Part shown: positions 7,534-16,361 of the stretch, in pieces
How positions within the stretch are numbered: position 1 is the first letter of the stretch
Layout: the number at the start of each line of letters is the position of its first letter
Assembly (NCBI GenBank): GCA_036745875.1
Contig: DAIOFH010000013.1
Location: 1-45,512, forward strand
Length of the DNA stretch: 45,512 nucleotides
Direction: 5' to 3'
Source of the DNA: DAIOFH01 sp036745875
GTDB lineage: Bacteria; Planctomycetota; SZUA-567
The notes under the pieces: generated by a model
Told to the model about the DNA's origin: nothing
Databases searched by the model: none
Seen by the model: the letters and a program-made list of their open reading frames with translations, nothing else
Position numbers and translations under genes: made by a program

Positions 7534-10281
7534 ATGTCGAAAGGTAAAGGCGAGTCCATCGCAGATCAGTTGCCCAAACATTACGTCCCCTCGGATGTCG
7601 AGCCGCGCTGGCTTGACACCTGGATTTCCAAAGGTCTCTATCATTCGGAACCCGATCCGAACAAGAAGCCGTACACCATCGTCATCCCACCACCGAACGT
7701 AACCGGCATCCTTCATATGGGACACGCGTTGAATAACACCCTTCAGGATATCCTCATCCGCCACGCTAGGATGAAGGGGCTGGAAGCGATGTGGATGCCC
7801 GGCACCGACCACGCCGGCATTGCCACGCAAAATGTCGTCGAGCGCGCCCTCGCCGACGAAGGCATGCACCGGGACACCCTCGGACGCGACAAGTTCATAG
7901 AGCGCGTCTGGGAGTGGAAGGAAAAATACGGTTCCACCATCGTCAACCAGTTGAAGCGCCTCGGCTGTTCCTGCGATTGGGAGCGCGAGCGCTTCACCAT
8001 GGATGCCGGTCTTTCCAAGGCTGTTCGCGAAGTTTTCGTCAGACTGTACAAGGAAGGTCTGATCTACCGCGGCCGCCGCCTCATCAACTGGTGCGTCCGC
8101 TGCCACACAGCCCTTGCCGACGATGAGATCGAACACGAGGAAAAACAGTCGAAACTGTGGCATATCCGCTATCCCCTCAAAAACGGCAGGAAAAGCCTGG
8201 TCGTCGCGACGACGCGCCCGGAGACCATGCTTGGCGACACCGCCGTCGCCGTCCATCCTGACGACGCCCGCTACAAGGATCTTATCGGCACGACCGTCAT
8301 CCTGCCGGTGATGAACCGGGAAATCCCTGTCATCGCCGACGAGATGGTCGATCCGGCCTTTGGTTCCGGCGTGGTCAAGATCACCCCGGCCCACGATCCT
8401 AACGATTACGAGGCCGGCCTCAGGCACGACCTCGAACAAATCACCGTCATCGGCCCAGACGGCCGCATGACCCCAGAAGCAGGCAAATACGCCGGGCTTG
8501 ACCGTTTCCGCTGCCGCGAAAAACTGGTGGAGGAACTGGAAGAATCAAAAGCCCTGGAAAAGGTCGAGGATCACAACAATGCGGTCGGCCAATGCTACCG
8601 TTGCGACTCCATCGTCGAACCCTACCTGTCTGAACAGTGGTTTGTCAGTATGCGCCCCCTCGCCGACAAGGCCATGGAAGCCAGCCGCTCCGGCGACCTC
8701 AAGTTCGTCCCGCCGCGCTGGGAGCGTGTCTATCTGTCCTGGCTCGAAAACGTCCGCGATTGGTGCATTTCCAGGCAGATCTGGTGGGGTCACCGCATTC
8801 CGGTCTGGTATTGCAGCGACTGCGGCGAAATGACGGTGGAAATTGAAGACCCCGAAGCCTGCGGCAAATGCGGCTCCAAGAACATCACCCAGGACCCGGA
8901 TGTCCTGGACACCTGGTTCAGTTCCGGATTGTGGCCATTCTCCACCCTCGGCTGGCCGGAAAAAACGCCGGAACTCGCCTACTACTATCCGACAAGCGTG
9001 CTTGTCACAGCCCGTGACATCATTTATTTCTGGGTCGCCAGGATGGTGATGATGGGCCTGCATTTCATTGGCGATGTCCCGTTCCATGAAGTCTACATAA
9101 ACGGCACCATCCTTGACGAAAACGGCGCCCGCATGTCGAAGTCGCGCGAGAACGGCATCGATCCCCTCGTTATGATCCAGGGCGGCAAACAACGCCGTTT
9201 CGGCAAGGATTTCACTTACGAAGGCTACGGCGCAGACGCGGTGAGGTACACCCTCTGTACCCTTACGACAGACGGCCAGGACATCAAGCTCGCGCCCACA
9301 CGCTTTGAAATGGGGCGCAATTTCATCAATAAGATATGGAACGCCAGCCGCTTCGTCCTGATCCGCCTATCAGAGGTCTCTGTCGGCAACGCCGCCATCG
9401 ACCAGGAAAAACTATCCTTCGCCGATCGCTGGATACTTTCGCGCCTGGCTACCGTTTCCACCGAAACGACCCATCAACTCGAAAGTTACCGTTTCCATGA
9501 TTACGCCAAAACGTTGTACGAATTCGCTTGGGGCGATTTCTGCGACTGGTATCTGGAACTCGTCAAGCCGCGCCTCAACCAAGGCGGTCCCGATGCGGAA
9601 GTGCCGGCCCGCGTCCTGGCTTGGGTTCTTGACCAGCTTTTGCGCCTCCTGCACCCGGTTGCCCCGTTCTTCTCCGAAGAAGTGTGGCGTCTTCTTGGCG
9701 AAGCGGCGCCGAAACGCGGCCTTGACGTTCCGGAGAATGCGGCTCCCTACCTGATCCGCGCATCATGGCCCCAGGACACGACCGCATCCTGGAAAGATGA
9801 CAAGATCGAGGAAGACATGTCCCACGCCATGGATGTCATCCGCGCAATCCGCAATATCAGGGCGAAATTCAACCTGCCGCCGAAGAGCAGCCTGGCGGTC
9901 ACCGTATCCGCGGCGTCGCAGGAATTCGCCGACTCCCTTGTCCCGCTGGAGGATATGATCCGCGACCAGGCGAAGCTGGACGGCCTGGTAATCGGCGTCA
10001 ACCTCGAGAAACCTCAGCAGGCGGCGGCCGAAGTCATGGCATGCATGCAAATCTACGCGCCGCTGGCCGCGCTTATGGACGTGGATGTTGAAAAAAAGCG
10101 TATAGACAAAGAACTGGAAAAGAAGATACAGGCAATCACCGGCCTTAATCGCAAGTTGTCGAATCTCGACTTCGTATCCAAGGCTCCCAAGGAGGTTGTC
10201 GAGCGCGAACAGGCGAGAAAGGAAGAACTGACTCGCCAGATCAAGGAATTGACCGAGCTACGGGATAGTTTGGCAAATTGA
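7534..10281 (+). CDS. valS: valine--tRNA ligase
   Basis: Charges tRNA-Val with valine in the cytoplasm. It is 915 residues long, within the family range. The class I signatures are present: HMGH (in PPNVTGILHMGHALNN, about residue 54) and RMSKS (about residue 533), the valine version of KMSKS. The editing domain carries TTRPETMLGDTAVAV. Cysteine pairs (CVRCHT, CYRCDS, CSDCG with CGKCG) suggest bound zinc. A C-terminal coiled coil typical of ValS occupies about 850-915. After RMSKS there is an insertion of roughly 15 residues (GGKQRRFGKDFTYEG) before YGADAVRYT. AAGGAAAAGG precedes the ATG. No T-box leader is seen. The palindromic repeat just upstream may set its 5' end. Confidence 0.97.
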   Translation: MSKGKGESIADQLPKHYVPSDVEPRWLDTWISKGLYHSEPDPNKKPYTIVIPPPNVTGILHMGHALNNTLQDILIRHARMKGLEAMWMPGTDHAGIATQNVVERALADEGMHRDTLGRDKFIERVWEWKEKYGSTIVNQLKRLGCSCDWERERFTMDAGLSKAVREVFVRLYKEGLIYRGRRLINWCVRCHTALADDEIEHEEKQSKLWHIRYPLKNGRKSLVVATTRPETMLGDTAVAVHPDDARYKDLIGTTVILPVMNREIPVIADEMVDPAFGSGVVKITPAHDPNDYEAGLRHDLEQITVIGPDGRMTPEAGKYAGLDRFRCREKLVEELEESKALEKVEDHNNAVGQCYRCDSIVEPYLSEQWFVSMRPLADKAMEASRSGDLKFVPPRWERVYLSWLENVRDWCISRQIWWGHRIPVWYCSDCGEMTVEIEDPEACGKCGSKNITQDPDVLDTWFSSGLWPFSTLGWPEKTPELAYYYPTSVLVTARDIIYFWVARMVMMGLHFIGDVPFHEVYINGTILDENGARMSKSRENGIDPLVMIQGGKQRRFGKDFTYEGYGADAVRYTLCTLTTDGQDIKLAPTRFEMGRNFINKIWNASRFVLIRLSEVSVGNAAIDQEKLSFADRWILSRLATVSTETTHQLESYRFHDYAKTLYEFAWGDFCDWYLELVKPRLNQGGPDAEVPARVLAWVLDQLLRLLHPVAPFFSEEVWRLLGEAAPKRGLDVPENAAPYLIRASWPQDTTASWKDDKIEEDMSHAMDVIRAIRNIRAKFNLPPKSSLAVTVSAASQEFADSLVPLEDMIRDQAKLDGLVIGVNLEKPQQAAAEVMACMQIYAPLAALMDVDVEKKRIDKELEKKIQAITGLNRKLSNLDFVSKAPKEVVEREQARKEELTRQIKELTELRDSLAN

Positions 10282-10321
10282 TGTCTGATGGGTTGGGTTA
10301 TTCTGTTTAGGGGAGAAAGTT

Positions 10322-11053
10322 ATGCGCAAAATTTTCATGACTGCCTGTCTTTTGGCCGGATTCGTGGTAACTTCCGCGCTCGCGGAGGAGGTCGTCGTTG
10401 GCACCAACGCAGAGTTCATGCCGTTTGAATTTACCAATTCGGATCGCGAAATCGTTGGCTATGACATCGACATCATCCACGCTGTCGGGAAAGAGGCGGG
10501 ATTCGCCGTCATGATGCGCAACCAGGCCTTTGACACCCTAATTGAAGGGTTGGAATCGGGCCGCCTTGACGCGGTCATTTCCGGTATGACCATCACCGAT
10601 GTCAGGCGGAACAGGGTGGATTTTTCCGAACCCTACTATAATGCAGCGCAGGTAATTGTCGTGCAGGACACGACTGAGGGCATCACCGTCATCGACGACA
10701 TCAAGGACAAGAAGGTCGGGGTGCAGCTGGGAACGACCGGCGACCTGATGGCCGGCGAAGCCATGGGTGAAAAAAACCCGAACCTCAAGCAGTTCCGTAA
10801 ATACAATGAGGTATTTACCGAGCTCAAGCTTGGCCGTATCGATGCCATTGTCGTCGACCTTCCCGTCGCCAACGCCTACCTTAAAAAGCTGACCGGCCTC
10901 AAGATCAGCTCTGATGTTATGAGTGAAGAAGAGTATGGCATCGCGGTCAAAAAAGGCAACAAGGATTTGATGGCGAAAATCAACGCCGGCCTGAAAGCGA
11001 TCCGTGAAAACGGCGTCTACGATGAAATTACCGCCAAATGGTTCCAGGATTAG
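10322..11053 (+). CDS. polar amino acid ABC transporter, substrate-binding protein
   Basis: A 243-residue periplasmic binding protein of the family-3 (HisJ/GlnH) type. A signal peptide is clear: basic MRKIF, a hydrophobic stretch, and a likely cut after SALA near residue 21. The mature part has the usual motifs: NAEFMPFEF, GYDIDIIHAVGKEAGF, LESGRLDAVISGMTIT, RVDFSEPYY and VGVQLGTTGD. It delivers an amino acid to the permease encoded next. The exact substrate (glutamine, arginine, cystine or other) cannot be read from the sequence. GGGGAGAAAG gives a strong ribosome site. It starts 41 bases after valS and may be partly cotranscribed with it. Confidence 0.92.
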   Translation: MRKIFMTACLLAGFVVTSALAEEVVVGTNAEFMPFEFTNSDREIVGYDIDIIHAVGKEAGFAVMMRNQAFDTLIEGLESGRLDAVISGMTITDVRRNRVDFSEPYYNAAQVIVVQDTTEGITVIDDIKDKKVGVQLGTTGDLMAGEAMGEKNPNLKQFRKYNEVFTELKLGRIDAIVVDLPVANAYLKKLTGLKISSDVMSEEEYGIAVKKGNKDLMAKINAGLKAIRENGVYDEITAKWFQD

Positions 11054-11079
11054 TTCATTTCTAAACATTTGTACACCCA

Positions 11080-11114
11080 TCCGGCGGCATGCAGAAACAT
11101 GCTGCCGGATGTTT
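11080..11114 (+). terminator. intercistronic hairpin between binding protein and permease
   Basis: Arms 11080-11091 and 11098-11109 form a 12-base-pair stem with one G-T pair and a six-base loop, followed by TGTTT. Hairpins here commonly protect or partly end the binding-protein message, so that this protein is made in excess over the membrane parts. That role is an inference from position. Confidence 0.5.
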
Positions 11115-11146
11115 GGTATAGCGACAGCGACGAATAAGGAAATTGC

Positions 11147-11875
11147 ATGATAAATTGGTCGTTACTATACAATGAAATACCAAACCTGGCACAAGGTGCG
11201 GGGGTGACTGTATTTGTCACGATCATTTCATTGTGTATTGGCATGGTAATCGGATTGAGCGTCGCGATATTGCGCCTGAGCAGGCATTTTTACCTGCGCA
11301 CTCCCGCCACTGCGTATGTGGAGATATTCCGCTGCACGCCGATGCTGGTGCAGATCCTTCTTCTATATTTCGGTATCGTGCCGGAATTGCAGCGCCTGGT
11401 GGACAAATATGCGATCGTCCAGGAAACGGTGACTTCTCTCGGATTTCCACGTATCGATTTCGTCAAGCTTCCGGCAATTTACACCGGTATCGTCGCGCTC
11501 GGTCTCAATAGCGGTGCCTACCTCGGAGAAATATTCCGCGGCGGCATCCTCTCCATCGACAGAGGCCAGCGCGAAGCCGCCCTCTCCCTTGGCATGAAAG
11601 AATCGCAGGCCATGGCCTACGTTGTCCTACCGCAGGCCTTGACAAACTCCCTCCCCGCAATGGGGAATGAATTCATTACCCTCATCAAGGATTCGTCCCT
11701 TTTGTCCAGTATCGCCGTTGTCGAACTATTGTACCGGGCCATGCAGTCAGGGTCGAACAATTTTGAATTCTTCACCATGTATATAGGCGCGGGCATCTCC
11801 TACTTTATTATGTGCTTTACCCTGTCCCGCGTACTGGCGTACTACGAAAAGAAACGCCGCGTCGGATATCACTAA
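11147..11875 (+). CDS. polar amino acid ABC transporter, permease
   Basis: A 242-residue inner-membrane permease of the HisMQ/GlnP type with about five hydrophobic helices. The EAA loop that docks on the ATPase is present as EAALSLGMKESQAMAYVVLPQ at about residues 144-164. Only one permease gene is present, so the channel is probably a homodimer, as in GlnP-type systems. AAGGAAA lies before the ATG. It is followed after 16 bases by the ATPase gene. I see no truncation. Confidence 0.92.
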   Translation: MINWSLLYNEIPNLAQGAGVTVFVTIISLCIGMVIGLSVAILRLSRHFYLRTPATAYVEIFRCTPMLVQILLLYFGIVPELQRLVDKYAIVQETVTSLGFPRIDFVKLPAIYTGIVALGLNSGAYLGEIFRGGILSIDRGQREAALSLGMKESQAMAYVVLPQALTNSLPAMGNEFITLIKDSSLLSSIAVVELLYRAMQSGSNNFEFFTMYIGAGISYFIMCFTLSRVLAYYEKKRRVGYH

Positions 11876-11891
11876 ACCCTAAGGACACCGC

Positions 11892-12620
11892 ATGATCCGT
11901 ATAGAAAATGTACACAAATCCTTTGGCCAGCTCGAAGTCCTGAAAGGCGTGTCGGTCCGTATCGCACCCAAGGAAACGGTCTGCCTAATCGGCTCCAGCG
12001 GCTCGGGAAAAACGACCCTCCTGCGCTGCCTGAACCTGCTGGAAATGCCTGACGCAGGGGAAATCTGGATCGGCGGTCAGGAAATAACGGCCAAAGGCGT
12101 CAAAAAAACGGATGTCAGACGGGAAACCGGCATGGTTTTCCAGCACTTCAACCTGTTTCCGCACATGACTGTTCTTAGAAATGTCATGCTTGCGCCGATC
12201 AAGGTGCGTGGCCTTGCCCACGCCGAGGCGGAGGAAACAGCCAGGCACTTCCTTGCAAAAGTAGGCATTTCCGACAAGGCGGCCAACTATCCCCGCCAAC
12301 TTTCCGGCGGCCAGCAGCAGCGCGTGGCAATCGCGCGCGCCCTCGCCATGAAGCCGCAAATCATGCTTTTTGACGAAGCGACATCCGCCCTTGACCCTGA
12401 GATGACCGGCGAAGTCATCAAGGTTATGCGCGATTTGTCCGAGGAAGGCATGACGATGGTGGTGGTGACGCATGAGATGGGTTTTGCCCGTGAGGCGTCG
12501 GACCGGATCATTTTTATGGCCGACGGCAAGGTCGCCGAATACGACACTCCGGAAGTCATCTTCAACAATCCCAAGAACCCGCTGACCAAGTCGTTTTTAC
12601 AGAATGTATTGAGTGTGTAA
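11892..12620 (+). CDS. polar amino acid ABC transporter, ATP-binding protein
   Basis: A 242-residue ATPase that powers uptake by the preceding permease and binding protein. It is close in length and motifs to GlnQ/HisP. Walker A is GSSGSGKTT (about 33), the Q-loop falls in GMVFQHFNLFPHMTVL, the signature is LSGGQQQRVAIARAL (about 137), Walker B is IMLFDEATSALDPE, and the H-loop is VVTHEMGFA. ACCGCATGATC gives only a weak ribosome site, AAGGACACC. It is the last gene of the forward run. The next gene is convergent. Confidence 0.93.
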   Translation: MIRIENVHKSFGQLEVLKGVSVRIAPKETVCLIGSSGSGKTTLLRCLNLLEMPDAGEIWIGGQEITAKGVKKTDVRRETGMVFQHFNLFPHMTVLRNVMLAPIKVRGLAHAEAEETARHFLAKVGISDKAANYPRQLSGGQQQRVAIARALAMKPQIMLFDEATSALDPEMTGEVIKVMRDLSEEGMTMVVVTHEMGFAREASDRIIFMADGKVAEYDTPEVIFNNPKNPLTKSFLQNVLSV

Positions 12621-12647
12621 TGTCAGAGATGACTTGGTAGCTATAAC

Positions 12648-12661
12648 AGCCTAGCTAGGCT
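12648..12661. terminator. palindrome in convergent gap
   Basis: A perfect 14-base palindrome, AGCCTAGCTAGGCT, sits 28 bases after the ATPase stop, between convergent genes. It is A+T-rich on both sides but lacks a clean T tract. It is a weak candidate for a bidirectional terminator. The remainder of 12662-12804 shows nothing I can name. Confidence 0.25.
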
Positions 12662-12804
12662 TAGGTTAACTTAGACTCAGGTGATTGTCATTATCGTGTA
12701 GGCAAGGTCCGAAGGAATGATGCTGATTATGCCGGACGACAACTTCTCAAGTATCCCGGGGCCGATTGTTTTTATTCGTCATACCAGACAAGGAAAAGTA
12801 GTTA

Positions 12805-13314
12805 TCAATAACCAAACTCTTCCCGTATCTCCTGATAAAACATCGCCCGCCACACCTCTGCCTCATCGCGGTTCATATTGAGAAGCGCCAGCAACAGCGG
12901 CGCGTTCCGATTTTCCGGCTCGGGGCACATATTCGCGGTAACCCCTTTTATCCCCTCAACGTCATATTCAAAAGGGTACAGGCGGCACAAAAGAGGGCGG
13001 GCCTCCATGGACAGTGTGCAGCCGCATTCCCCAAGGAAGGAACAGTCGCCGCTTTCCTCGCGCCGCAAGATTCGTCTGCTGCCGTTCTTGTCGAAAACCA
13101 ATGCCCACACCGGATCCGTTGAAAGATCGATGCCCTTGGGAATCGCTTTGTATTCGTTGAAATCGTCATGCCCGACAGCAGCGGCGATTCTTTCAACATC
13201 GCCCTTTGTCAGGAAAATTTCCGTCCACTGGCAGCAGGTCCGGCCGGACAATGAACAACGCGAGCAGATGGAATCACCCGCTCGCGTTTCACAGGAATTA
13301 GTATTAGACATCAT
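12805..13314 (-). CDS. YkgJ-type cysteine-cluster protein (putative metal-binding)
   Basis: A 169-residue cytoplasmic protein of the YkgJ (zinc- or iron-chelating, CxxxCxxCC) family. The cysteines run CETR, CSRCSLSGRTCCQW, CSFLGECGCTLS, then RPLLCRLYPFEYD and ANMCPEP. The RPLLCRLYPF block with the preceding EARP is the family's best-kept motif. The function of the family is not settled. Binding of an iron-sulfur cluster or zinc is inferred from the cysteines. The gene starts 3 bases after the kamA stop, so the two are almost certainly one transcript. It may assist the neighbouring iron-sulfur radical-SAM enzyme, but that is a guess from adjacency. Confidence 0.8.
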   Translation of the reverse strand: MMSNTNSCETRAGDSICSRCSLSGRTCCQWTEIFLTKGDVERIAAAVGHDDFNEYKAIPKGIDLSTDPVWALVFDKNGSRRILRREESGDCSFLGECGCTLSMEARPLLCRLYPFEYDVEGIKGVTANMCPEPENRNAPLLLALLNMNRDEAEVWRAMFYQEIREEFGY

Positions 13315-13317
13315 GCC

Positions 13318-14595
13318 CTATGCTTCAATATCCGGGTAGGTATAGGATTTATGTTGATAATTTGTCAGCCCTATTTCGGACCCGTTTTTTTCCAATTGAC
13401 AGCCAGGGAGAAGCGCTATCTTGCCCCCGCCGCCGGGAGCGTCGATAACATACGACGGCACGGCATAGCCTGACACATGGCCACGGAGAGAGTCGATTAT
13501 TTCCAATCCCTTCGCCACCGGGGTACGGAAATGCGCGCTTCCAAGAATTGGGTCGCATTGATAGAGGTAGTACGGCCTGATGCGGATCTTCATAAGCCCA
13601 GTCATAAGCTGGCGCATCGTTTCCGGCCGGTCGTTAATGCCCTTGAGAAGAACCGTCTGGCTTCCCAATGGGGCGCCGGCATCGGCGAGGCGGGCTGCGG
13701 CTTTGGCCGTTTCTTCGGTCAATTCCTTTGGATGGGTAAAATGCAAGCTCATCCACAATGGGTGGTACCTCTTCAGGATCTTTGTCAATGAACCGGTGAT
13801 GCGCATCGGCAGCACCGCCGGCGTCTTGGTCCCGATGCGGATAACTTCGACATGCTTGATCGCCCGAAGGTTCATCAGCAGCCACTCAAGTGCTTCATCC
13901 GGCAGAGTCAGCGGATCGCCCCCGGAGAGGATGACGTCGCGGATGGTCGGGGTTTTCCTGATATAGTCGAGGGCATTCTGCCATTGAGCACAGCTATAAC
14001 GCTTGCGTTCCGGCTGGCCAACAAGCCTGGAACGGGTGCAATAGCGGCAATAGGCGGAGCAATATTCCGTCGCCAAGAACAGAACCCTGTCGGGATAGCG
14101 GTGAATCAGTCCGGGGGTCGGGCTTTGGCTGTCTTCAGCCAACGGGTCGGCCGCTTCGCCCGCCGAGGCCTTTAGTTCGTCCATGGACGGCAGCATCGAC
14201 CGGCGGATGGGGTCGTTCGGGTCGTCGAGATCGATTAGCGAGGCATAGTAGGGGGTTATTGCGGTCGGCAGGTCAGCATCCGAAATGGCGGCGCGTTCGT
14301 CATCGGTAAGATCGACGATTCTGGCTATTGCGTCCGGGGTCCTTAGGACGTTTTGGAGTTGCCAGTGCCAGTTGTTCCAGTCGGAGGCTGCTGCTGCGGG
14401 GAAGAACCGTTTCCGGAATTCCTTTGATCTCCGGCTGTGCGGAAAACTTGTTTGTTCAATCGAGGTGGATGGACGGAACGGCTCCCGGTGCCTTTCCTCG
14501 GCCTGAACGATTGTCCGGGTCGAGGTGGATAATGGAGGCTGGTCACATTCTTCCAAAGCGCCGCTCTCGGCGCTCATGTTGTTATCAATAGCCAC
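13318..14595 (-). CDS. kamA: lysine 2,3-aminomutase family radical-SAM protein
   Basis: A 425-residue radical-SAM, PLP-dependent aminomutase. The 4Fe-4S motif is CSAYCRYC at about residues 178-185. The PLP lysine lies in DAPGGGGK. The two aspartates that bind the lysine side chain in KamA appear to be kept (YQCDP and VIDAPGG), which argues for lysine rather than glutamate as substrate. The clostridial enzyme ends in a cysteine motif that binds structural zinc. This protein stops soon after (LTNYQHKSYTYPDIEA) and lacks it. EpmB, the EF-P-modifying relative, is shorter (about 340), so KamA is preferred but not proven. The start is GTG 14595 with GGAG seven bases upstream. ATG 14577 has no ribosome site. 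It is followed by the ykgJ-type gene. Confidence 0.82.
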   Translation of the reverse strand: MAIDNNMSAESGALEECDQPPLSTSTRTIVQAEERHREPFRPSTSIEQTSFPHSRRSKEFRKRFFPAAAASDWNNWHWQLQNVLRTPDAIARIVDLTDDERAAISDADLPTAITPYYASLIDLDDPNDPIRRSMLPSMDELKASAGEAADPLAEDSQSPTPGLIHRYPDRVLFLATEYCSAYCRYCTRSRLVGQPERKRYSCAQWQNALDYIRKTPTIRDVILSGGDPLTLPDEALEWLLMNLRAIKHVEVIRIGTKTPAVLPMRITGSLTKILKRYHPLWMSLHFTHPKELTEETAKAAARLADAGAPLGSQTVLLKGINDRPETMRQLMTGLMKIRIRPYYLYQCDPILGSAHFRTPVAKGLEIIDSLRGHVSGYAVPSYVIDAPGGGGKIALLPGCQLEKNGSEIGLTNYQHKSYTYPDIEA

Positions 14596-14646
14596 AATCT
14601 GCTCCAGTCAACGGCCATTTCCTTTAACGGCCTGAGTTTACTACCT

Positions 14647-14680
14647 GTTGCCCTGACAAATTGCCACCCGTCAGGGCAAC
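14647..14680. other. perfect 11-bp hairpin between lysC and kamA
   Basis: GTTGCCCTGAC (14647-14657) and GTCAGGGCAAC (14670-14680) are perfectly complementary around a 12-base loop. It lies between the lysC stop and the kamA start, both on the minus strand. There is no T tract on either strand. It may shape processing or partial termination of the lysC-kamA message. Confidence 0.55.
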
Positions 14681-14730
14681 GTAGGCTTATTGTACCATTC
14701 TGGAATCTAATTGTCTTAAACTTTCTGCGA

Positions 14731-16071
14731 CTATTCGAAAAATTCTCTGTGAAGTTCGACAATCGCTTCTTTCGACTGTTTCTCCGCAACCAGCATGGCG
14801 ATATTGATTTCGCTGGCGCCCTGACTGATCATACGGATATTGACTTTGGACTTCGCCATGGCTGAGGTGACCCGCGCAGCGACGCCGGGTGTACCCTTCA
14901 TCTTTTCGCCGACGACGGAGATGAGGGACAGGTCGCGTTCGACAAAGACATCAGCGAAGTCCTTCAGCTCTTCCGCCGCCTTTTCCACCTGTTCGCCTTT
15001 CGGGGTGGTAACGCTTATGGTAACTTCGGAAGTGGCTATCATATGGATGTCGACGCCATTCTTGTTGAAGACATCGAAAACCTTGGACATAAAGCCGTGC
15101 GTCCCGAACATCCTCCCCGTCGTAATATTGATAAGCGAGATGCCGTTCATAATAGCCAGCGACTTGGCCACTGTGTCGTTCGAAATGTCCGTTTGCCGAC
15201 GAATCACCGTTCCCGGATGATCGGGCTCCGAGGTATTCTTGACCCGTACGGGGATGTCCGCTTCGATTGCCGGCAGCATGGTCGCGGGGTGAAGGACCTT
15301 GGCGCCGTACCAGGCGAGCTCCGACGCTTCCATGAAGGTCAGTTCCGGAATACTCCTGGCAGTGGGCACGATACGGGGATCGGTAGTCATAACCCCTGAG
15401 ACGTCCGTCCATATCTGCACTTCGTCCGCGCCGACAATCGCCCCGAAGATGGTGCCGGAATAATCGGAGCCGCCGCGCCCAAGGGTGGTGATCTGGCCGT
15501 CGTCCGTGGCGCCGATAAAACCGGTCGTCACCAGGACGTCCGAACTGAGGTCTTCTATCTGTTTGGCTACGGCCGGGTAGCAACGCGGGTCCGGTCTGGC
15601 AGCGCCGAAGTTATGGTCAGTCCTCAGTCCCAAGGTGATTGCCGAGCGATATTCCGAGTTGACCCCGAATTCGCGGACCAGGACGTCGTTCAAGACTCTG
15701 GCGGACATGCGTTCGCCAAAGCTCATGACCATGTCCATAGTGCGGGTGGTCAACTCGCCGATCATGGCGATACCTTTTATAAGCTGGTCGAAGCGTTGCA
15801 ACAACCGATCGATGCCGACCATTTTCGAATCAACGCCAAGTTCGCGGCAGACGCCGAGCTGCAGGTCGAAAACTTTGCTGGAATCGGGTTTTCCCGCCTG
15901 TGCGGCCCTGGCCGTCGCGATCAGGGTATCAGTCATGCGGAGGGTCGGGGAATTGTGCGCTGACACCACCACCACCGGCCTGCGCTCAACTTCATTTTTC
16001 ACCAAATGGCAGACCTGCCTAATGCGTTCCGCCGAACCGACGCTCGTACCGCCAAACTTCATGGTAATCAT
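14731..16071 (-). CDS. lysC: aspartate kinase
   Basis: Phosphorylates aspartate as the first step towards lysine, threonine, methionine and diaminopimelate. It is about 446 residues long, monofunctional, with no homoserine dehydrogenase domain. The kinase motif KFGGTSVGSAERI opens the protein. TTLGRGGSDYSGT and WTDVSGVMTTDPRIV follow. Two ACT domains at the end (TGRMFGTHGFMSKVFDVF, and GTPGVAARVTSAMAKSKVNI) point to feedback control by an end-product amino acid. The frame is open to 16152, but ATG 16071 fits the family start and has GAAGGA upstream. A short hairpin (16103-16120) and a promoter-like pair lie in front of it. I see no lysine-riboswitch-like fold. It is followed by kamA, which uses lysine. 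Confidence 0.95.
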   Translation of the reverse strand: MITMKFGGTSVGSAERIRQVCHLVKNEVERRPVVVVSAHNSPTLRMTDTLIATARAAQAGKPDSSKVFDLQLGVCRELGVDSKMVGIDRLLQRFDQLIKGIAMIGELTTRTMDMVMSFGERMSARVLNDVLVREFGVNSEYRSAITLGLRTDHNFGAARPDPRCYPAVAKQIEDLSSDVLVTTGFIGATDDGQITTLGRGGSDYSGTIFGAIVGADEVQIWTDVSGVMTTDPRIVPTARSIPELTFMEASELAWYGAKVLHPATMLPAIEADIPVRVKNTSEPDHPGTVIRRQTDISNDTVAKSLAIMNGISLINITTGRMFGTHGFMSKVFDVFNKNGVDIHMIATSEVTISVTTPKGEQVEKAAEELKDFADVFVERDLSLISVVGEKMKGTPGVAARVTSAMAKSKVNIRMISQGASEINIAMLVAEKQSKEAIVELHREFFE

Positions 16072-16141
16072 GGTATTTCGTTCCTTCAAACAAGTGTTTA
16101 CGCCTTTCCTCTGGGAAAGGTTCATAATTGGTAACCATACA

Positions 16142-16170
16142 TTGATATACAACCGCCGCCTTCAAGGCAA
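16142..16170 (-). promoter_or_regulatory. candidate sigma-70 promoter for lysC
   Basis: Read on the minus strand, TTGCCT (16165-16170) and TATCAA (16142-16147) are separated by 17 bases, about 70 bases before the lysC ATG. The hairpin 16103-16120 lies in the leader. This is a match by eye to a common consensus, so confidence is modest. Confidence 0.4.
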
Positions 16171-16241
16171 TAAGAAATTAGCGGTAAAATTTTAATTCGA
16201 CCCTATCGCCCATTCTGGAGTGAGACCGGGGGCGAAAAAAG

Positions 16242-16269
16242 TTGACAACCGGCCATGCCCGGTTACCAT
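16242..16269 (+). promoter_or_regulatory. candidate sigma-70 promoter for scpB
   Basis: TTGACA (16242-16247) and TACCAT (16264-16269) are 16 bases apart. The spacer contains the inverted repeat ACCGG...CCGGT, a possible operator. The start of transcription would be near 16277, leaving a leader of about 85 bases before the scpB ATG. The divergent gap 16072-16361 holds this, the lysC promoter, and nothing else that I can support. Confidence 0.45.
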
Positions 16270-16361
16270 GTTTCTTACGATAATAATTGCCTCAAGGCCT
16301 TTGCTCCATGCCGGGCGAAGGCTTGTTGTTTGTATTAATCCGCGCGTTGACAAGGACAACA

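Noticed and set aside
13318..14595. EpmB (EF-P beta-lysylation) in place of KamA
   Set aside because: The length (425) and the kept substrate aspartates fit KamA better, and no efp or epmA is nearby. Not excluded.
16072..16200. Lysine riboswitch in front of lysC
   Set aside because: The leader is too short and shows only one small hairpin, with no multi-helix junction.
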